NCBI GenBank assembly: GCA_965207125.1
Contig: OZ242263.1
Span: 868,001 to 932,000, forward strand
Direction: 5' to 3'
Source of the DNA: G965207125 sp965207125
GTDB taxonomy: Bacteria > Pseudomonadota > Alphaproteobacteria > Puniceispirillales > UBA1172
DNA: 64,000 nucleotides
Shown here: in pieces, positions 55,707-64,000 of the stretch
Layout of the letters: each line of letters opens with the position of its first letter
Numbering within the stretch: position 1 is the first letter of the stretch
Program-made: the position numbers and the translations under genes
The notes under the pieces: model-generated
What the model was told of the DNA's origin: nothing
The model's database searches: none
The model's input: the letters and a program-made list of their open reading frames with translations, nothing else

Positions 55707-56585
55707 TTACTCGCCCCTTACCAGTCTTGCATAGCCATCCATAATATCGCGGCATGTTGACCCGGGGTTAAAGTGACATTCGCCAATCTGGGAGATGGGA
55801 GTGACTTCCGCTGCGGTGCCGGTGAGAAAACTTTCTGAAACCTTGGCGATTTCTTCAGGCATGATATGGCGTTCAACCACCTCATATCCCATATCTTGCG
55901 CCATTTTAATGATTGTTTTGCGGGTAATGCCGTTAAGAAAGCAATCGGCGAGAGGGGTATGGATTTTACCATCATCCATCAGAAAGAATATATTGGCCCC
56001 GGTGGCTTCGGCGACATAACCGCGATAGTCGAGCATCAGCGCGTCATGAAATCCTTTGCTTTCGGCGGCATGTTTTGACAATGTACAGATCATGTAAAGT
56101 CCAGCGGCCTTCGCGTGAACCGGGGCGGATGAAGGATTTGGCCGCGTCCACTCGGAGATATCGAGTTTGATCCCACGCATTTTAACGTCGGGGTCGTAAT
56201 AGCTGGCCCATGGCCAGCACGCGATAGCGAGATTAATTTTAGTCTTTTGCGCCGCAACTCCCATCATCTCACTCCCCCGCCAAGCAAAAACCCTGACATA
56301 GGCATCACCGGCATTGTTAGCTTTAAGCATTTGCTGCTTGGCGCTATTTATCTCATCATTGGAAAATGGCAGATTGAAATCTAGAAGTCGCGCTGATTCC
56401 CTCAGCCGTTCGGTATGAAGACTGCTTTCAAAGATAACGCCGTTATAAGCGCGCTCACCTTCAAAGACCAGGCTCGCATAGTGGAGTCCATGAGAAAGTA
56501 CATGAATTTTAGCCTCACGCCACGGAATCTCCTCACCATTGAGCCAAATAACGCCATCTCGATCATCAAAAGAAATAATATCCAT
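55707..56585 (-). CDS. ilvE: Branched-chain amino acid aminotransferase
   Basis: A fold-type IV PLP transaminase that makes or degrades Leu, Ile and Val. Landmarks: VIWLNGEEIPWREAKIHVLS, HGLHYASLVFEGERAYNG, the segment GLYMICTLSKHAAESKGFHD, LDYRGYVAEATGANIFF and SFLTGTAAEVTPISQIGECH. The expected Schiff-base Lys is in LSKHAAE. 292 residues, normal. It is divergent from the MarR gene with a 90-base spacer. Confidence 0.93.
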   Translation of the reverse strand: MDIISFDDRDGVIWLNGEEIPWREAKIHVLSHGLHYASLVFEGERAYNGVIFESSLHTERLRESARLLDFNLPFSNDEINSAKQQMLKANNAGDAYVRVFAWRGSEMMGVAAQKTKINLAIACWPWASYYDPDVKMRGIKLDISEWTRPNPSSAPVHAKAAGLYMICTLSKHAAESKGFHDALMLDYRGYVAEATGANIFFLMDDGKIHTPLADCFLNGITRKTIIKMAQDMGYEVVERHIMPEEIAKVSESFLTGTAAEVTPISQIGECHFNPGSTCRDIMDGYARLVRGE

Positions 56586-56674
56586 CGTCTTTCATCTCCA
56601 TCTTTGTCCTGATAGCTTGCTTTTTTGCCTCAAGAGTTTATCAGAATAATCATGATCTTTGGATATAAGTCAAC

Positions 56675-57178
56675 ATGGCTGACATAAAAACCTCACATCA
56701 CCCCCTATTTTTGCGTGAGGAGGAACTTCGATACAGCATCGAACTGATGTTTTTTGCGTATCGGGATTTTACGAACGAGGCGGACGCAATGCTTGCAGAG
56801 TGCGGGCTTGGGCGGGCGCATCACCGGGTGATTTACTTTGTTGGGCGACATCCGGGCATCACGGTCAGCGAGTTACTAGGGATTTTGACCATCACCAAAC
56901 AATCACTATCCAGAGTATTATCGCATCTTGTACGTGATGGCTATGTCCATCATAAACAGGGGGCTGAGGATAAAAGACAAAGACTTTTATCGCTAACCGA
57001 TAAAGGGTGCACGCTTGAAAATGAGGTAACATTGATCCAGCGCAAACGTTTTGCGGGGGCCTATAAAGCAGCAGGAACTGAGGCGGTGACGGGTTTTTTG
57101 GCGGTAATGGAGGCATTACTAGACGACAAAACGCTATCCTTGCTCCATGCGTCGCCGATGGCTAGAATAAAAAAATAA
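56675..57178 (+). CDS. MarR family transcriptional regulator (PetP-like position)
   Basis: A winged helix-turn-helix dimer regulator. The core is CGLGRAHHRVIYFVGRHPGI, VSELLGILTITKQSLSRVLS, and the wing VRDGYVHHKQGAEDKRQRLL. 167 residues, normal. It lies 34 bases before an OmpR-type response regulator and next to ilvE. The order ilvE, MarR, OmpR-type regulator is found in other alphaproteobacteria, where the pair is called PetP/PetR; I use this as a positional label only. Confidence 0.88.
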   Translation: MADIKTSHHPLFLREEELRYSIELMFFAYRDFTNEADAMLAECGLGRAHHRVIYFVGRHPGITVSELLGILTITKQSLSRVLSHLVRDGYVHHKQGAEDKRQRLLSLTDKGCTLENEVTLIQRKRFAGAYKAAGTEAVTGFLAVMEALLDDKTLSLLHASPMARIKK

Positions 57179-57212
57179 CCCCATCCGTCATAGAGCGAAA
57201 AGGATCGTCCCC

Positions 57213-57938
57213 GTGTCTGATGATCGACATCACATTCTGGTAATTGATGACGACAAGCCTTTGCTGGAGTTGTTACTTCGTTTTCTTAGCGGTAAGGGCT
57301 ATCGGGTGACAGGCTCTCAATCTGCGGCTGAAGCGCGCTCACGACTGAAGGGAACATATTTTGATGCTTTGGTTGTCGATATCATGATGCCTAATGAGAC
57401 CGGCCTCGAATTGGTTCGTTCCTTAAAGAATACAAATAGCGATTTGCCGTGTTTGATGCTGACCGCGATGGGTGAGCCGGGGGAAAGGCTGTTAGGGCTA
57501 GAAAGCGGCGCGGATGATTATATGACCAAACCTTTTGAACCTGAGGAATTGGCGTTGAGAATACGGAATCTATTGCGGCGCACAGGCGGAGCCGAGACGA
57601 TTGATACTCATGAGACGGGCTGGGAGGCTACGGTTAATTTCGGCCCGCATAAATTCGATCTGGCAACAGGACAGCTCCGCACGGGCAACCAGCGCAATCA
57701 TTTAACCACGGCGGAAAGCGTGTTGTTAAAATGTTTTGCCTCCCACGCCAACCAGATTCTAGCGCGGCCAGACTTAGTGGCGATGATCGAGAATCCAATG
57801 GAGGATCGCAGTCTTGACGTAGCGGTCGCGCGCCTCCGCCGCAAGATTGAACCTAATCCCCGCAAGCCGATTTACCTGCTGACCTTGCGTAATCAGGGCT
57901 GGGTACTTCAAGCAGACAACGCCAAACAGGAGGGGTGA
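57213..57938 (+). CDS. OmpR-family response regulator (PetR-like position)
   Basis: The GTG at 57213 starts MSDDRHHILVIDDDKPLLEL. The receiver has the acidic pair (DDD), the phospho-acceptor Asp in DALVVDIMMPNETGLEL, the Thr in LMLTAMGE and Lys in DDYMTKPFEPEEL. The C-terminal winged helix has SLDVAVARLRRKIEPNPRKP and LLTLRNQGWVLQ. 241 residues, normal. One base separates it from the histidine kinase, which should phosphorylate it. Confidence 0.94.
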   Translation: MSDDRHHILVIDDDKPLLELLLRFLSGKGYRVTGSQSAAEARSRLKGTYFDALVVDIMMPNETGLELVRSLKNTNSDLPCLMLTAMGEPGERLLGLESGADDYMTKPFEPEELALRIRNLLRRTGGAETIDTHETGWEATVNFGPHKFDLATGQLRTGNQRNHLTTAESVLLKCFASHANQILARPDLVAMIENPMEDRSLDVAVARLRRKIEPNPRKPIYLLTLRNQGWVLQADNAKQEG

Positions 57939-57939
57939 A

Positions 57940-59265
57940 ATGAAACGTTTTATGCCGAAAACCTTGTTTGGTCGTTTATTCACCATCATTATGGTCGCGA
58001 TGATTTTGGTGCCGGTGGGGACGGTGACAATTTTTTACGAGCGCCATTGGGATACGATCACGCGCTATATGGCGTCCAATCTGGCAGCGGATATAGCTAC
58101 AGTGGTGGATCGTTTTACCCCGGACTATGGCTCGGAAAATCTAGATGAAGTCGCGCTCTATGGAAAAAAGTATTTTCTCATGACGATAGACTGGCAGGCC
58201 CAGAGCGTTCTGCCGGAAGCCGCCCCACAAAGTCGCTCTACCTATGCCGGCAAAAGACTTTTGCTCGAACTCAATAAGCGCCTGAGCCAGCCTTTCCTCG
58301 TGGATTTTGATAACGATAAATCGGCGATCATGATTTATGTCGGCTATCCTGAAGGAGTTTTATCAATAGAGGTAAGCCGCAAAAGGGTTTTTAGCACCAC
58401 GCCTTGGCTTTTCACTTTATGGTCTTTTGGTATTTCATTCACATTGCTGGCGGTGGCGTCTGTGGTGATGCGTAATCAAATAAGACCGATCAGGCGTTTG
58501 TCTAAAGCCGCACGCCAGATCGGTTTAGGGCGCCCGCCTCTTGATTATCGAATAGAGGGGGCTTTTGAGATTCGTCAGGCAGGCCGAGCCTTCCAAGCAA
58601 TGAGCAACCGGATTCAACGCCAAATCGCTGAGCGCACGGCGTTTCTGGCAGGTGTTTCGCATGATTTGCGCACGCCATTAACGCGGTTAAAACTGCTGCT
58701 GGCGATGAAACATAGCAAGAAATCTGATCAGGAAATCAACCAGAACATTACCGAGATGGAAGCCATGATCGATGGGTATTTGCGTTTTGCGTCTGGGGCG
58801 ATTGGCGAGAACGTCGAAGACGCGGATATTATCGCCCTGATCGATGAATGTTTAGACAAAGACATTCCCCCAAAAAGTCCGGTGGATTTCACGCGCCCAC
58901 CCTCACCGCCGCCGTCCATCGCGTTGCGACGCCTTGCGGTCCGCCGTGCAATCGGTAATCTGGTCAATAACGCGCTGATTCATGGCGGGCGATGCTTTAT
59001 CAGCATCGAGATCGGTGATGAAAGCATCCAGATTCTCATCGATGATGATGGTCGCGGGATTCCAAAAGATCGACGCGAGCAAGCGCAGAAACCTTTCGTT
59101 CGAGGGATTGGCGAGGACGATGAGCCTAAACCCTTAGGCAAGGGGGACGGTGTGGGGCTTGGCTTATCGATCGCAAAAGAAGTCGCATTGATGCATGGCG
59201 GTAATTTATTTTTGGGTTCTTCGCCTCGCGGTGGCTTAAGGGTGCGTTTGCAGTTGCCGATTTAA
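57940..59265 (+). CDS. EnvZ-like membrane sensor histidine kinase
   Basis: The sensor of the two-component pair. Two membrane helices (about residues 11-31 and 148-170) flank a periplasmic domain of roughly 115 residues. A HAMP region follows (RNQIRPIRRLSKAARQIGLG). The H-box is FLAGVSHDLRTPLTRLKLLL, the N-box RRAIGNLVNNALIHGG, the G1 box ILIDDDGRGIPKD and the G2 box GVGLGLSIAKEVALMHGG. 441 residues, normal. Signal unknown. Its stop overlaps that of the convergent csaA by 4 bases. Confidence 0.94.
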   Translation: MKRFMPKTLFGRLFTIIMVAMILVPVGTVTIFYERHWDTITRYMASNLAADIATVVDRFTPDYGSENLDEVALYGKKYFLMTIDWQAQSVLPEAAPQSRSTYAGKRLLLELNKRLSQPFLVDFDNDKSAIMIYVGYPEGVLSIEVSRKRVFSTTPWLFTLWSFGISFTLLAVASVVMRNQIRPIRRLSKAARQIGLGRPPLDYRIEGAFEIRQAGRAFQAMSNRIQRQIAERTAFLAGVSHDLRTPLTRLKLLLAMKHSKKSDQEINQNITEMEAMIDGYLRFASGAIGENVEDADIIALIDECLDKDIPPKSPVDFTRPPSPPPSIALRRLAVRRAIGNLVNNALIHGGRCFISIEIGDESIQILIDDDGRGIPKDRREQAQKPFVRGIGEDDEPKPLGKGDGVGLGLSIAKEVALMHGGNLFLGSSPRGGLRVRLQLPI

Positions 59266-59597
59266 TAAAGCCGCCCGCCGTCTAGAACGCGTTGATCAGG
59301 GGCGAGCAGTACGACTTCACCATCATCATCAGGAACGCCCAAGGTCAGGACTTCAGACATAAAAGGGCCAATTTGGCGTGGTGGAAAATTGACCACCGCC
59401 AATACTTGTCGTCCGATAAGGTCATCTTTAGCGTAATGTTTGGTGATTTGCGCCGATGATTTTTTAACCCCGATCGCCTCGCCAAAATCAATGGTAAGTT
59501 TCCATGCAGCTTTGCGCGCTTCAGGAAAATCCTGAACATCGATAACCGTCCCGATTCGGATATCGACATTGAGAAAATCATCATATTTTATGGTCAT
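59262..59597 (-). CDS. csaA: CsaA-like tRNA-binding domain protein
   Basis: An OB-fold protein related to the C-terminal domain of methionyl-tRNA synthetase and called an export-related chaperone in Bacillus. It reads MTIKYDDFLNVDIRIGTVID, then VKKSSAQITKHYAKDDLIGRQ, VLAVVNFPPRQIGPFMSEVL and LGVPDDDGEVVLLAPD, all family motifs. 111 residues, normal. It overlaps the TetR-like gene by 4 bases. Confidence 0.92.
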   Translation of the reverse strand: MTIKYDDFLNVDIRIGTVIDVQDFPEARKAAWKLTIDFGEAIGVKKSSAQITKHYAKDDLIGRQVLAVVNFPPRQIGPFMSEVLTLGVPDDDGEVVLLAPDQRVLDGGRLY

Positions 59598-60223
59598 TGG
59601 GTCTGTCCTTCCTCACGTGGAATAAGTCCGAGAGTTATCGCGAGGCTTTCAGCCTGTTTTAGGCGCGTATCAAGCATCCGACCAGTTTTTGCAAGATCAG
59701 AGCTATCGTCATTTAGCCAATCTCTAGTGCAGGCCATCACCACGACGGCCAGCCCTTTGGCGCGAATCATTCCTGAAAATCCCTCGCTACCGCCATCTGA
59801 GATTTCAAGAAGCATGGTCATGGCTTTAGCCAGCCGCGTTATAAGCATGATAGCAAGTGTAGGATTGCGCATCGCTGCATCATTAAGCGCACGGATGGCA
59901 TTTTTATGGGGGGTGTATGTCTCGAATCGCTGGATAAGCCCTTCGAGAATTTTTTCATAGGTGGTGGCATCAGGGTCATGGCTAAACTCCTCTGCGAGAT
60001 GGAGGGTAATTTCAGCATCCACATCAGCGAGTGCGGATTCAATGATGGATTGGGTATCAGGGAAAAGCCTTCTGGCTAGGGCGTTTTCTATCTTGGCATG
60101 CTCAGCGATAGCATCGCGATTAAGATCACCAAAGGGCGTTTTGTCCAGCAATAAGAGGGCAGATTCACCCAGCGCGCGCATGCTAACGTCTATAGGATTA
60201 GCGTCTTTTGGTTTTTCCGCCAT
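59594..60223 (-). CDS. TetR-like protein of unknown target
   Basis: The N-terminal helices MRALGESALLLLDKTPFGDLNRDAIAEHA resemble the TetR helix-turn-helix, followed by a long all-helical domain (residues about 60-200). The HTH match is loose, and a COQ9-like fold is an alternative, since the two families share structure. The start MAEKPKDANP at 60223 has a GGAG-like site; a TTG four codons upstream is possible. About 209 residues. It is co-transcribed with csaA (4-base overlap) and lies 46 bases after... the proC promoter side on the same strand, so proC follows it only through a separate start. Confidence 0.6.
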   Translation of the reverse strand: MAEKPKDANPIDVSMRALGESALLLLDKTPFGDLNRDAIAEHAKIENALARRLFPDTQSIIESALADVDAEITLHLAEEFSHDPDATTYEKILEGLIQRFETYTPHKNAIRALNDAAMRNPTLAIMLITRLAKAMTMLLEISDGGSEGFSGMIRAKGLAVVVMACTRDWLNDDSSDLAKTGRMLDTRLKQAESLAITLGLIPREEGQTQ

Positions 60224-60281
60224 ACCAAACTCCAACCATAGTGATTTTTGATATCTTATCGATGAAATAAGGCATCAAAGG

Positions 60282-61103
60282 CTATTTGCCAAGCTTCGTG
60301 GCCTGGTCTCTCGCAGCGAGCATGGCTTTTTTCATCATGGGGGTAAAGCCCTCATCTGCTAAGAGAATTGAGAGGGCTGCTTCGGTTGTCCCTTTAGGGC
60401 TGGTTACATTTTGCCTGAGCTGCTTGGGTTCTTCGAGGCTTACCACCATCATCTCAGCGGCGCCACGCAGGGTTTCAGTGGTGAGTGTTCTCGCGACCTC
60501 GAGCTCAAGACCCATTTCAATCGCAGTCTGCTCCATGGCTTCTTGCAAGAGATAAAGATAAGCAGGCCCAGAACCAGAAACAGCAGTGACCGCATCCATC
60601 AGTCCTTCATCCTCAACAACGACCACCTTGCCCACGGCTTCGAGCAATGTTGTGGCGAGGCTGGCGTTATGCTCATCTACCTGCTGGTTAACGGTAATAA
60701 CAGTGACTCCCCGTCCAATTGCGGCGGGGGTGTTCGGCATGGCGCGGATAATTTTCGGGGCTGGGGTGGCGATGAAACTGGCGAGTTTTTGGATTGATAA
60801 TCCGGCGGCAATAGACAGCCAGACTGTCTCGTTTTGAGCAAGCGGTCTTGCACGATTAATCGCACCTTCCACATCCCACGGTTTGGCGGACAGAACAACA
60901 ATCTGATGAGGTTTAGCGACACTGTGTCGTAGGTCAGCATAATAGGTCACGCGCGGGTCATCCAGGGGCTGCGGGGATGAGGCAAATTTTGGGTCGATAA
61001 CGGTGATCTGGGCGTTTTTGATATCGGGCGCGGACGATGAGAGCCATCCCCGAAGCAACGCCTCACCCATTTTACCGCAACCACATAGGAGAATATGGTT
61101 CAT
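60282..61103 (-). CDS. proC: Pyrroline-5-carboxylate reductase
   Basis: ProC makes proline from pyrroline-5-carboxylate with NADPH. The Rossmann start is MNHILLCGCGKMGEALLRGW. KPHQIVVLSAKPWDVEGAIN, RAMPNTPAAIGRGVTVI and the C-terminal dimer domain AVSGSGPAYLYLLQEAMEQ, then NVTSPKGTTEAALSIL, are diagnostic. 273 residues, normal. It is transcribed towards the TetR-like and csaA genes with the ybjN-like gene just upstream; the four form one minus-strand run. Confidence 0.95.
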   Translation of the reverse strand: MNHILLCGCGKMGEALLRGWLSSSAPDIKNAQITVIDPKFASSPQPLDDPRVTYYADLRHSVAKPHQIVVLSAKPWDVEGAINRARPLAQNETVWLSIAAGLSIQKLASFIATPAPKIIRAMPNTPAAIGRGVTVITVNQQVDEHNASLATTLLEAVGKVVVVEDEGLMDAVTAVSGSGPAYLYLLQEAMEQTAIEMGLELEVARTLTTETLRGAAEMMVVSLEEPKQLRQNVTSPKGTTEAALSILLADEGFTPMMKKAMLAARDQATKLGK

Positions 61104-61151
61104 AATATCCTCTTTATATGCTTCGTTGCGGCGGTGTCCAGAGGTTTTCGG

Positions 61152-61655
61152 TCAGGCGTGCCCTAAGGGTTCGATCAATGCGGTGGCAACAGCGGTTTCA
61201 GTTGAGGCAGTTCCAAGGGCAATGTGATAAAGTGCGGGGTAATTTTTCTCGCACTCCGCTATTGTCGTCTCAAGCAGATCCTGAATTTGTTCGGGGGTTA
61301 TTCCTTCAGCGCCGCGCAACGGCATGGTGTATCTGAACATGATAGACCCCTCCTCGTTGATGAGATCAAAATGTCCGAGCCATGTTTGCCGGTTAAGCTG
61401 GCAGATGACCGCCATAGCGTCCCGTCGTTGTTGTTCGAGGACGAATATGTCGCAAAAGACGGTGATATGGAGAGCAGAGTGCTTTTCCTGCCATCTGAAA
61501 GTGACGAAATAATTAGTCCAGTGTCCAGAAATCTCAACAGAAATCTCATTATTACTCTGATAGTGCAAAGGCCAGTCATTAAGTTTGGTGACGCATTCCA
61601 TCATGTGAATAGGATGCACGAGAGGATTATCAGTTGATGGAATACGCATTTGCAT
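61152..61655 (-). CDS. YbjN domain-containing protein
   Basis: A type III secretion chaperone-like fold of unknown role, often placed next to proC in alphaproteobacteria. From the ATG at 61655 it reads MQMRIPSTDNPLVHPIHMME, with DWPLHYQSNNEISVEISGHW, MAVICQLNRQTWLGHFDLI and the motif RYTMPLRGAEGITPEQIQDL. About 167 residues. The open frame extends 20 codons further upstream, but without a better site. It may help fold or stabilise a partner; I can not say which. Confidence 0.85.
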   Translation of the reverse strand: MQMRIPSTDNPLVHPIHMMECVTKLNDWPLHYQSNNEISVEISGHWTNYFVTFRWQEKHSALHITVFCDIFVLEQQRRDAMAVICQLNRQTWLGHFDLINEEGSIMFRYTMPLRGAEGITPEQIQDLLETTIAECEKNYPALYHIALGTASTETAVATALIEPLGHA

Positions 61656-61863
61656 AGGTAAACGGACTTTCGTTGCAATAAAGAGCACCATACCCAATCT
61701 CAAATCAAAATACAATATATAGAGTGATTTTTTTTATTTTACACAGTTTATGGTGTTTTAGGGCTTTTGTGACAGCTTTGCTCGCTTGTATAATTTGAGG
61801 TATAATTCCGCTACGATCATCTTGGATATTCACATCCTTATTAGCAGTGCTATAATCGCTCGG

Positions 61864-62742
61864 ATGAACGAGACTTTCCAAATCACCCAAGCACCAACCC
61901 TGCCTCAAATCACTCCCTTTCAGGCTTCTATTCCTTTTCCATTCAATGATGACACGTTATTCTCGATCGGCATTTTCGAGGCACGATGGTATGCACTCTC
62001 GTATATCGGCAGCGTCTTTATCGGTTGGTTGATTTTGCGTCGAATCACATCAAAAGCCGGTGATCCGGTTGGTGCACGAACAGTAGAAGCACTGCTCAAT
62101 AACGGGCTTATCGGGATTATTTTGGGCGGACGGATAGGCTATGTGCTGTTTTACAATTTACCCCATTACATCGAATACCCGTTGGATGCATTGAAGGTCT
62201 GGCAAGGTGGAATGTCCTTCCACGGTGGCTTGGTGGGTATGTTGGTCGCAATCGGTTTTTCGGCCCGGCGGTATAAAGTGAGGTTTTTTGCCCTTGCTGA
62301 TCTTGTCGCGCTGGTAACTCCAATCGGTCTTTTTTTAGGACGCCTTGCGAATTTCGTCAATTGCGAGTTATACGGCCACCCAACCGATCTTCCATGGGCG
62401 GTAACATTCAATAGAGGCGTTTGCGTGCAAGGGGGCGTCATAGCGGCGGCCGGTGATGCTCCTCGCCATCCGAGCCAGATTTATGAGGCCCTTCTGGAAG
62501 GTGTGGTATTATTCGCATTGCTGGCTGTTCTCTTTCGTTTTGGTGCAAGAGAGAGGGTTGGTCTATTATCGGGTGTTTTTCTGATTGGCTACGGCATGGC
62601 CCGAGGTTTTGTAGAGTTCTTCCGTGAAGCCGACGCGCAAATCGGCTATCTGCTAGCAGATTGGGTGACCATGGGTCAGGTTTTATGTGTGCCGATGATC
62701 GCGGCCGGCGTGATCATCACGGCCACCTCAAAAAAAGGCTAG
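61864..62742 (+). CDS. lgt: Prolipoprotein diacylglyceryl transferase
   Basis: Lgt attaches diacylglycerol to the lipobox Cys of prolipoproteins such as Pal. The ATG at 61864 (MNETFQITQAPTLPQ) is preferred over an upstream in-frame start at 61786. Family motifs: ARWYALSYIGSVFIGWLIL, GLIGIILGGRIGYVLFYN, SFHGGLVGML, GRLANFVNCELYG with essential Arg and Asn, RHPSQIYEALLEG and GMARGFVEFFREAD. Seven membrane helices can be picked out. 292 residues, normal. Confidence 0.96.
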   Translation: MNETFQITQAPTLPQITPFQASIPFPFNDDTLFSIGIFEARWYALSYIGSVFIGWLILRRITSKAGDPVGARTVEALLNNGLIGIILGGRIGYVLFYNLPHYIEYPLDALKVWQGGMSFHGGLVGMLVAIGFSARRYKVRFFALADLVALVTPIGLFLGRLANFVNCELYGHPTDLPWAVTFNRGVCVQGGVIAAAGDAPRHPSQIYEALLEGVVLFALLAVLFRFGARERVGLLSGVFLIGYGMARGFVEFFREADAQIGYLLADWVTMGQVLCVPMIAAGVIITATSKKG

Positions 62743-62747
62743 GCAGT

Positions 62748-63791
62748 GTGTCACCCTTGCGCGAGAAGATTATAGAGGCGATCAGCGCAAGCGGGCATAT
62801 AACCCTTTATACGTATATGCGCCATTGCCTTTACGACGATGACTATGGCTATTATCGCCGCGCCCAGATAATCGGCGGCGATGGTGATTTTATCACCGCC
62901 CCTGAAATATCGCAGATGTTTGGCGAGATTATTGGTCTCTGGCTTGCTGATCATATGATGAAACAAAACCTAGAAACTGGGGCGATTCTTGCTGAGATTG
63001 GCCCTGGAAGGGGAGTTTTGATGGCTGACTTAACACGTGGCTGGCAGGCCGTTGGTTTTTCTCCTCCCCCTATTCACCTTATCGAGACTTCCCCACAATT
63101 GAGAAAAATCGCCACTGGTAACCTTGCTGAGAAAAATCTAGTCTGGCATGACCGCATAGAAGATTTACCTCACGCACCGCTCTTTCTAGTAGCAAATGAG
63201 TTCTTTGATGCTTTGCCCATCCACCAATTCACGCGCTTAAAAGGTATTATTCACGAACGCGGAGTGGTCGTGGAAAATGACACCCTCGCCTTCAAATGGA
63301 TCAGGACTGACGAGAAAAAAGCCAATCTTCCCCCCGATTTCACCTTAACAGACGATGATATTATCATAGAGTTTGCATCGGACGCAGCGCCGATCATCAA
63401 TGGGGTCGCCTCACGAATTAACCAACACGGCGGGGCGGCGTTGATCATAGATTACGGGAGCGATAATCCCCAAGGCGACACGCTACAATCTGTCCGCCAT
63501 CACTGCCGCAATGCTCCCCTCGCCTCTCCGGGTGAAGCTGATTTAACGTCTTGGGTAGATTTTGATCATCTGTCGAGGGTGGTGAAAGCTACCGGGGCCT
63601 TAGCTTTGCCTCTTATCACCCAAGGTGAATTTTTACGCGGTAACGGATTGATAGAACGCGCCGAAAATCTTGCCCGAGGCAAGACACCGGCGAGACGCCG
63701 CAAGATACTTTCTGAGGTTGACAGGCTCATAGGGGTTGCCAATATGGGAGAGGTTTTTAAGGTCATGGCGATTCTACCGTGCGAGGCTTGA
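62748..63791 (+). CDS. NDUFAF7/MidA-like SAM-dependent methyltransferase (DUF185)
   Basis: Relatives of the mitochondrial arginine methyltransferase that helps assemble respiratory complex I. The start is a GTG at 62748, five bases after lgt, reading MSPLREKIIEAISASGHITL. Conserved parts: YDDDYGYYRRAQIIGGDGDF, TAPEISQMFGEIIGLWLAD, the SAM motif AILAEIGPGRGVLMADL, VANEFFDALPIHQFTR and ALIIDYGSDNPQGDTLQ. 347 residues, normal. Whether the bacterial enzyme acts on complex I is inference. Confidence 0.92.
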   Translation: MSPLREKIIEAISASGHITLYTYMRHCLYDDDYGYYRRAQIIGGDGDFITAPEISQMFGEIIGLWLADHMMKQNLETGAILAEIGPGRGVLMADLTRGWQAVGFSPPPIHLIETSPQLRKIATGNLAEKNLVWHDRIEDLPHAPLFLVANEFFDALPIHQFTRLKGIIHERGVVVENDTLAFKWIRTDEKKANLPPDFTLTDDDIIIEFASDAAPIINGVASRINQHGGAALIIDYGSDNPQGDTLQSVRHHCRNAPLASPGEADLTSWVDFDHLSRVVKATGALALPLITQGEFLRGNGLIERAENLARGKTPARRRKILSEVDRLIGVANMGEVFKVMAILPCEA

Positions 63792-63797
63792 CGATTG

Positions 63798-64000
63798 ATG
63801 CAGGAAAAAAATTCTCCCCCCCCCTATCTAACCCACCCCGATTTCGCCCCTGAAGGAATCGCTTATGGTTTTTTCACGCGCCAAGGCGGAGTGAGTAAAG
63901 GTTTTTACGCGACACTAAATGGCGGCTATGGGTCAGCAGACGAGCACGCGGCCATTGCTGAAAATCGTCGCCTTGCGGTATCCGCCTTGGGTTTTTCGCC
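63798..64000 (+). CDS. pgeF: Laccase-domain (PgeF/YfiH family) protein, N-terminal fragment
   Basis: The first 67 codons of a gene that runs off the right edge. It starts MQEKNSPPPYLTHPDFAPEG and contains IAYGFFTRQGGVSKGFYATL followed by NGGYGSADEHAAIAENRRL, the N-terminal hallmark of the multicopper-oxidase-like family now assigned to peptidoglycan editing and purine nucleoside cleavage. It lies 6 bases after the methyltransferase; lgt, NDUFAF7-like and laccase-domain genes in a row are a known alphaproteobacterial order. Confidence 0.92.
   Translation, partial: MQEKNSPPPYLTHPDFAPEGIAYGFFTRQGGVSKGFYATLNGGYGSADEHAAIAENRRLAVSALGFS

Overview
The window is one continuous stretch of compact bacterial chromosome, almost entirely core housekeeping genes. 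Gene content and order point to an alphaproteobacterium: ruvCAB-tolQRAB-pal-cpoB-tilS-ftsH, zapA next to a 6S-like RNA and 5-formyl-THF cyclo-ligase, dnaG-rpoD followed by tRNA-Ile(CAU), an ilvE/MarR/OmpR-type regulator/EnvZ-type kinase block, ELM1 and NDUFAF7 family proteins, and GANTC sites beside DnaA boxes. Moderate base composition, very short spacers and many 4-base gene overlaps would suit a marine SAR116-like lineage, but that placement is inference. I saw no insertion sequence, prophage, integrase or CRISPR array.

Layout. 1-12.2 kb, minus strand: ftsH start, tilS, the Tol-Pal system, RuvABC resolvasome, YebC, YmdB, 5-FCL, 6S-like RNA, zapA and a small coiled-coil partner. 12.4-17.0 kb, plus strand: class I aldolase, EF-P, inositol-phosphatase-like protein, and a MotA/TolQ-like plus OmpA-like pair. 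17.0-19.8 kb: ABC exporter, L31, Hsp20. 19.8-27.6 kb, minus strand: PPDK, glycyl-tRNA synthetase (glyQ/glyS), S49 protease, tRNA methyltransferase, DUF2007. 27.7-34.1 kb: polyprenyl synthase, a porin with a long structured upstream region, small unknown ORFs with a ribbon-helix-helix protein, a glutamine amidotransferase and a hydantoinase/oxoprolinase. 34.1-39.2 kb, minus strand: tRNA-Ile2, rpoD, dnaG, yqeY. 39.4-44.4 kb: carA, carB, greA. 44.4-50.5 kb: Lrp-type regulator, ELM1, msrP, aspartate aminotransferase, uvrB. 50.5-50.8 kb: an AT-rich intergenic region with DnaA boxes. 50.8-55.7 kb: uvrC, pgsA and molybdenum-cofactor genes. 55.7-64 kb: ilvE, MarR regulator, two-component system, csaA, TetR-like gene, proC, ybjN-like, lgt, NDUFAF7-like methyltransferase and the start of a laccase-domain gene.

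How parts work together. The Tol-Pal genes form a cell-envelope constriction machine. TolA carries ten consecutive prolines, and EF-P, which resolves such stalls, lies 7.5 kb away. TilS modifies the tRNA-Ile2 encoded beside rpoD. The Moco genes could supply the molybdoenzyme MsrP 7 kb away. uvrB and uvrC flank the candidate origin.

Most noteworthy: (1) RpoD carries a roughly 217-residue Lys/Ala/Pro-rich, histone-H1-like repetitive N-terminal tail before region 1.1, encoded partly by a perfect-length 48-bp tandem repeat; (2) the uvrB-uvrC spacer has three DnaA boxes, an AT-rich tract and three GANTC sites, a credible replication origin candidate; (3) tilS, cpoB and fba are each interrupted by single-base frameshifts, four of the five in the first 2.1 kb, which look like sequence errors because tilS should be essential.
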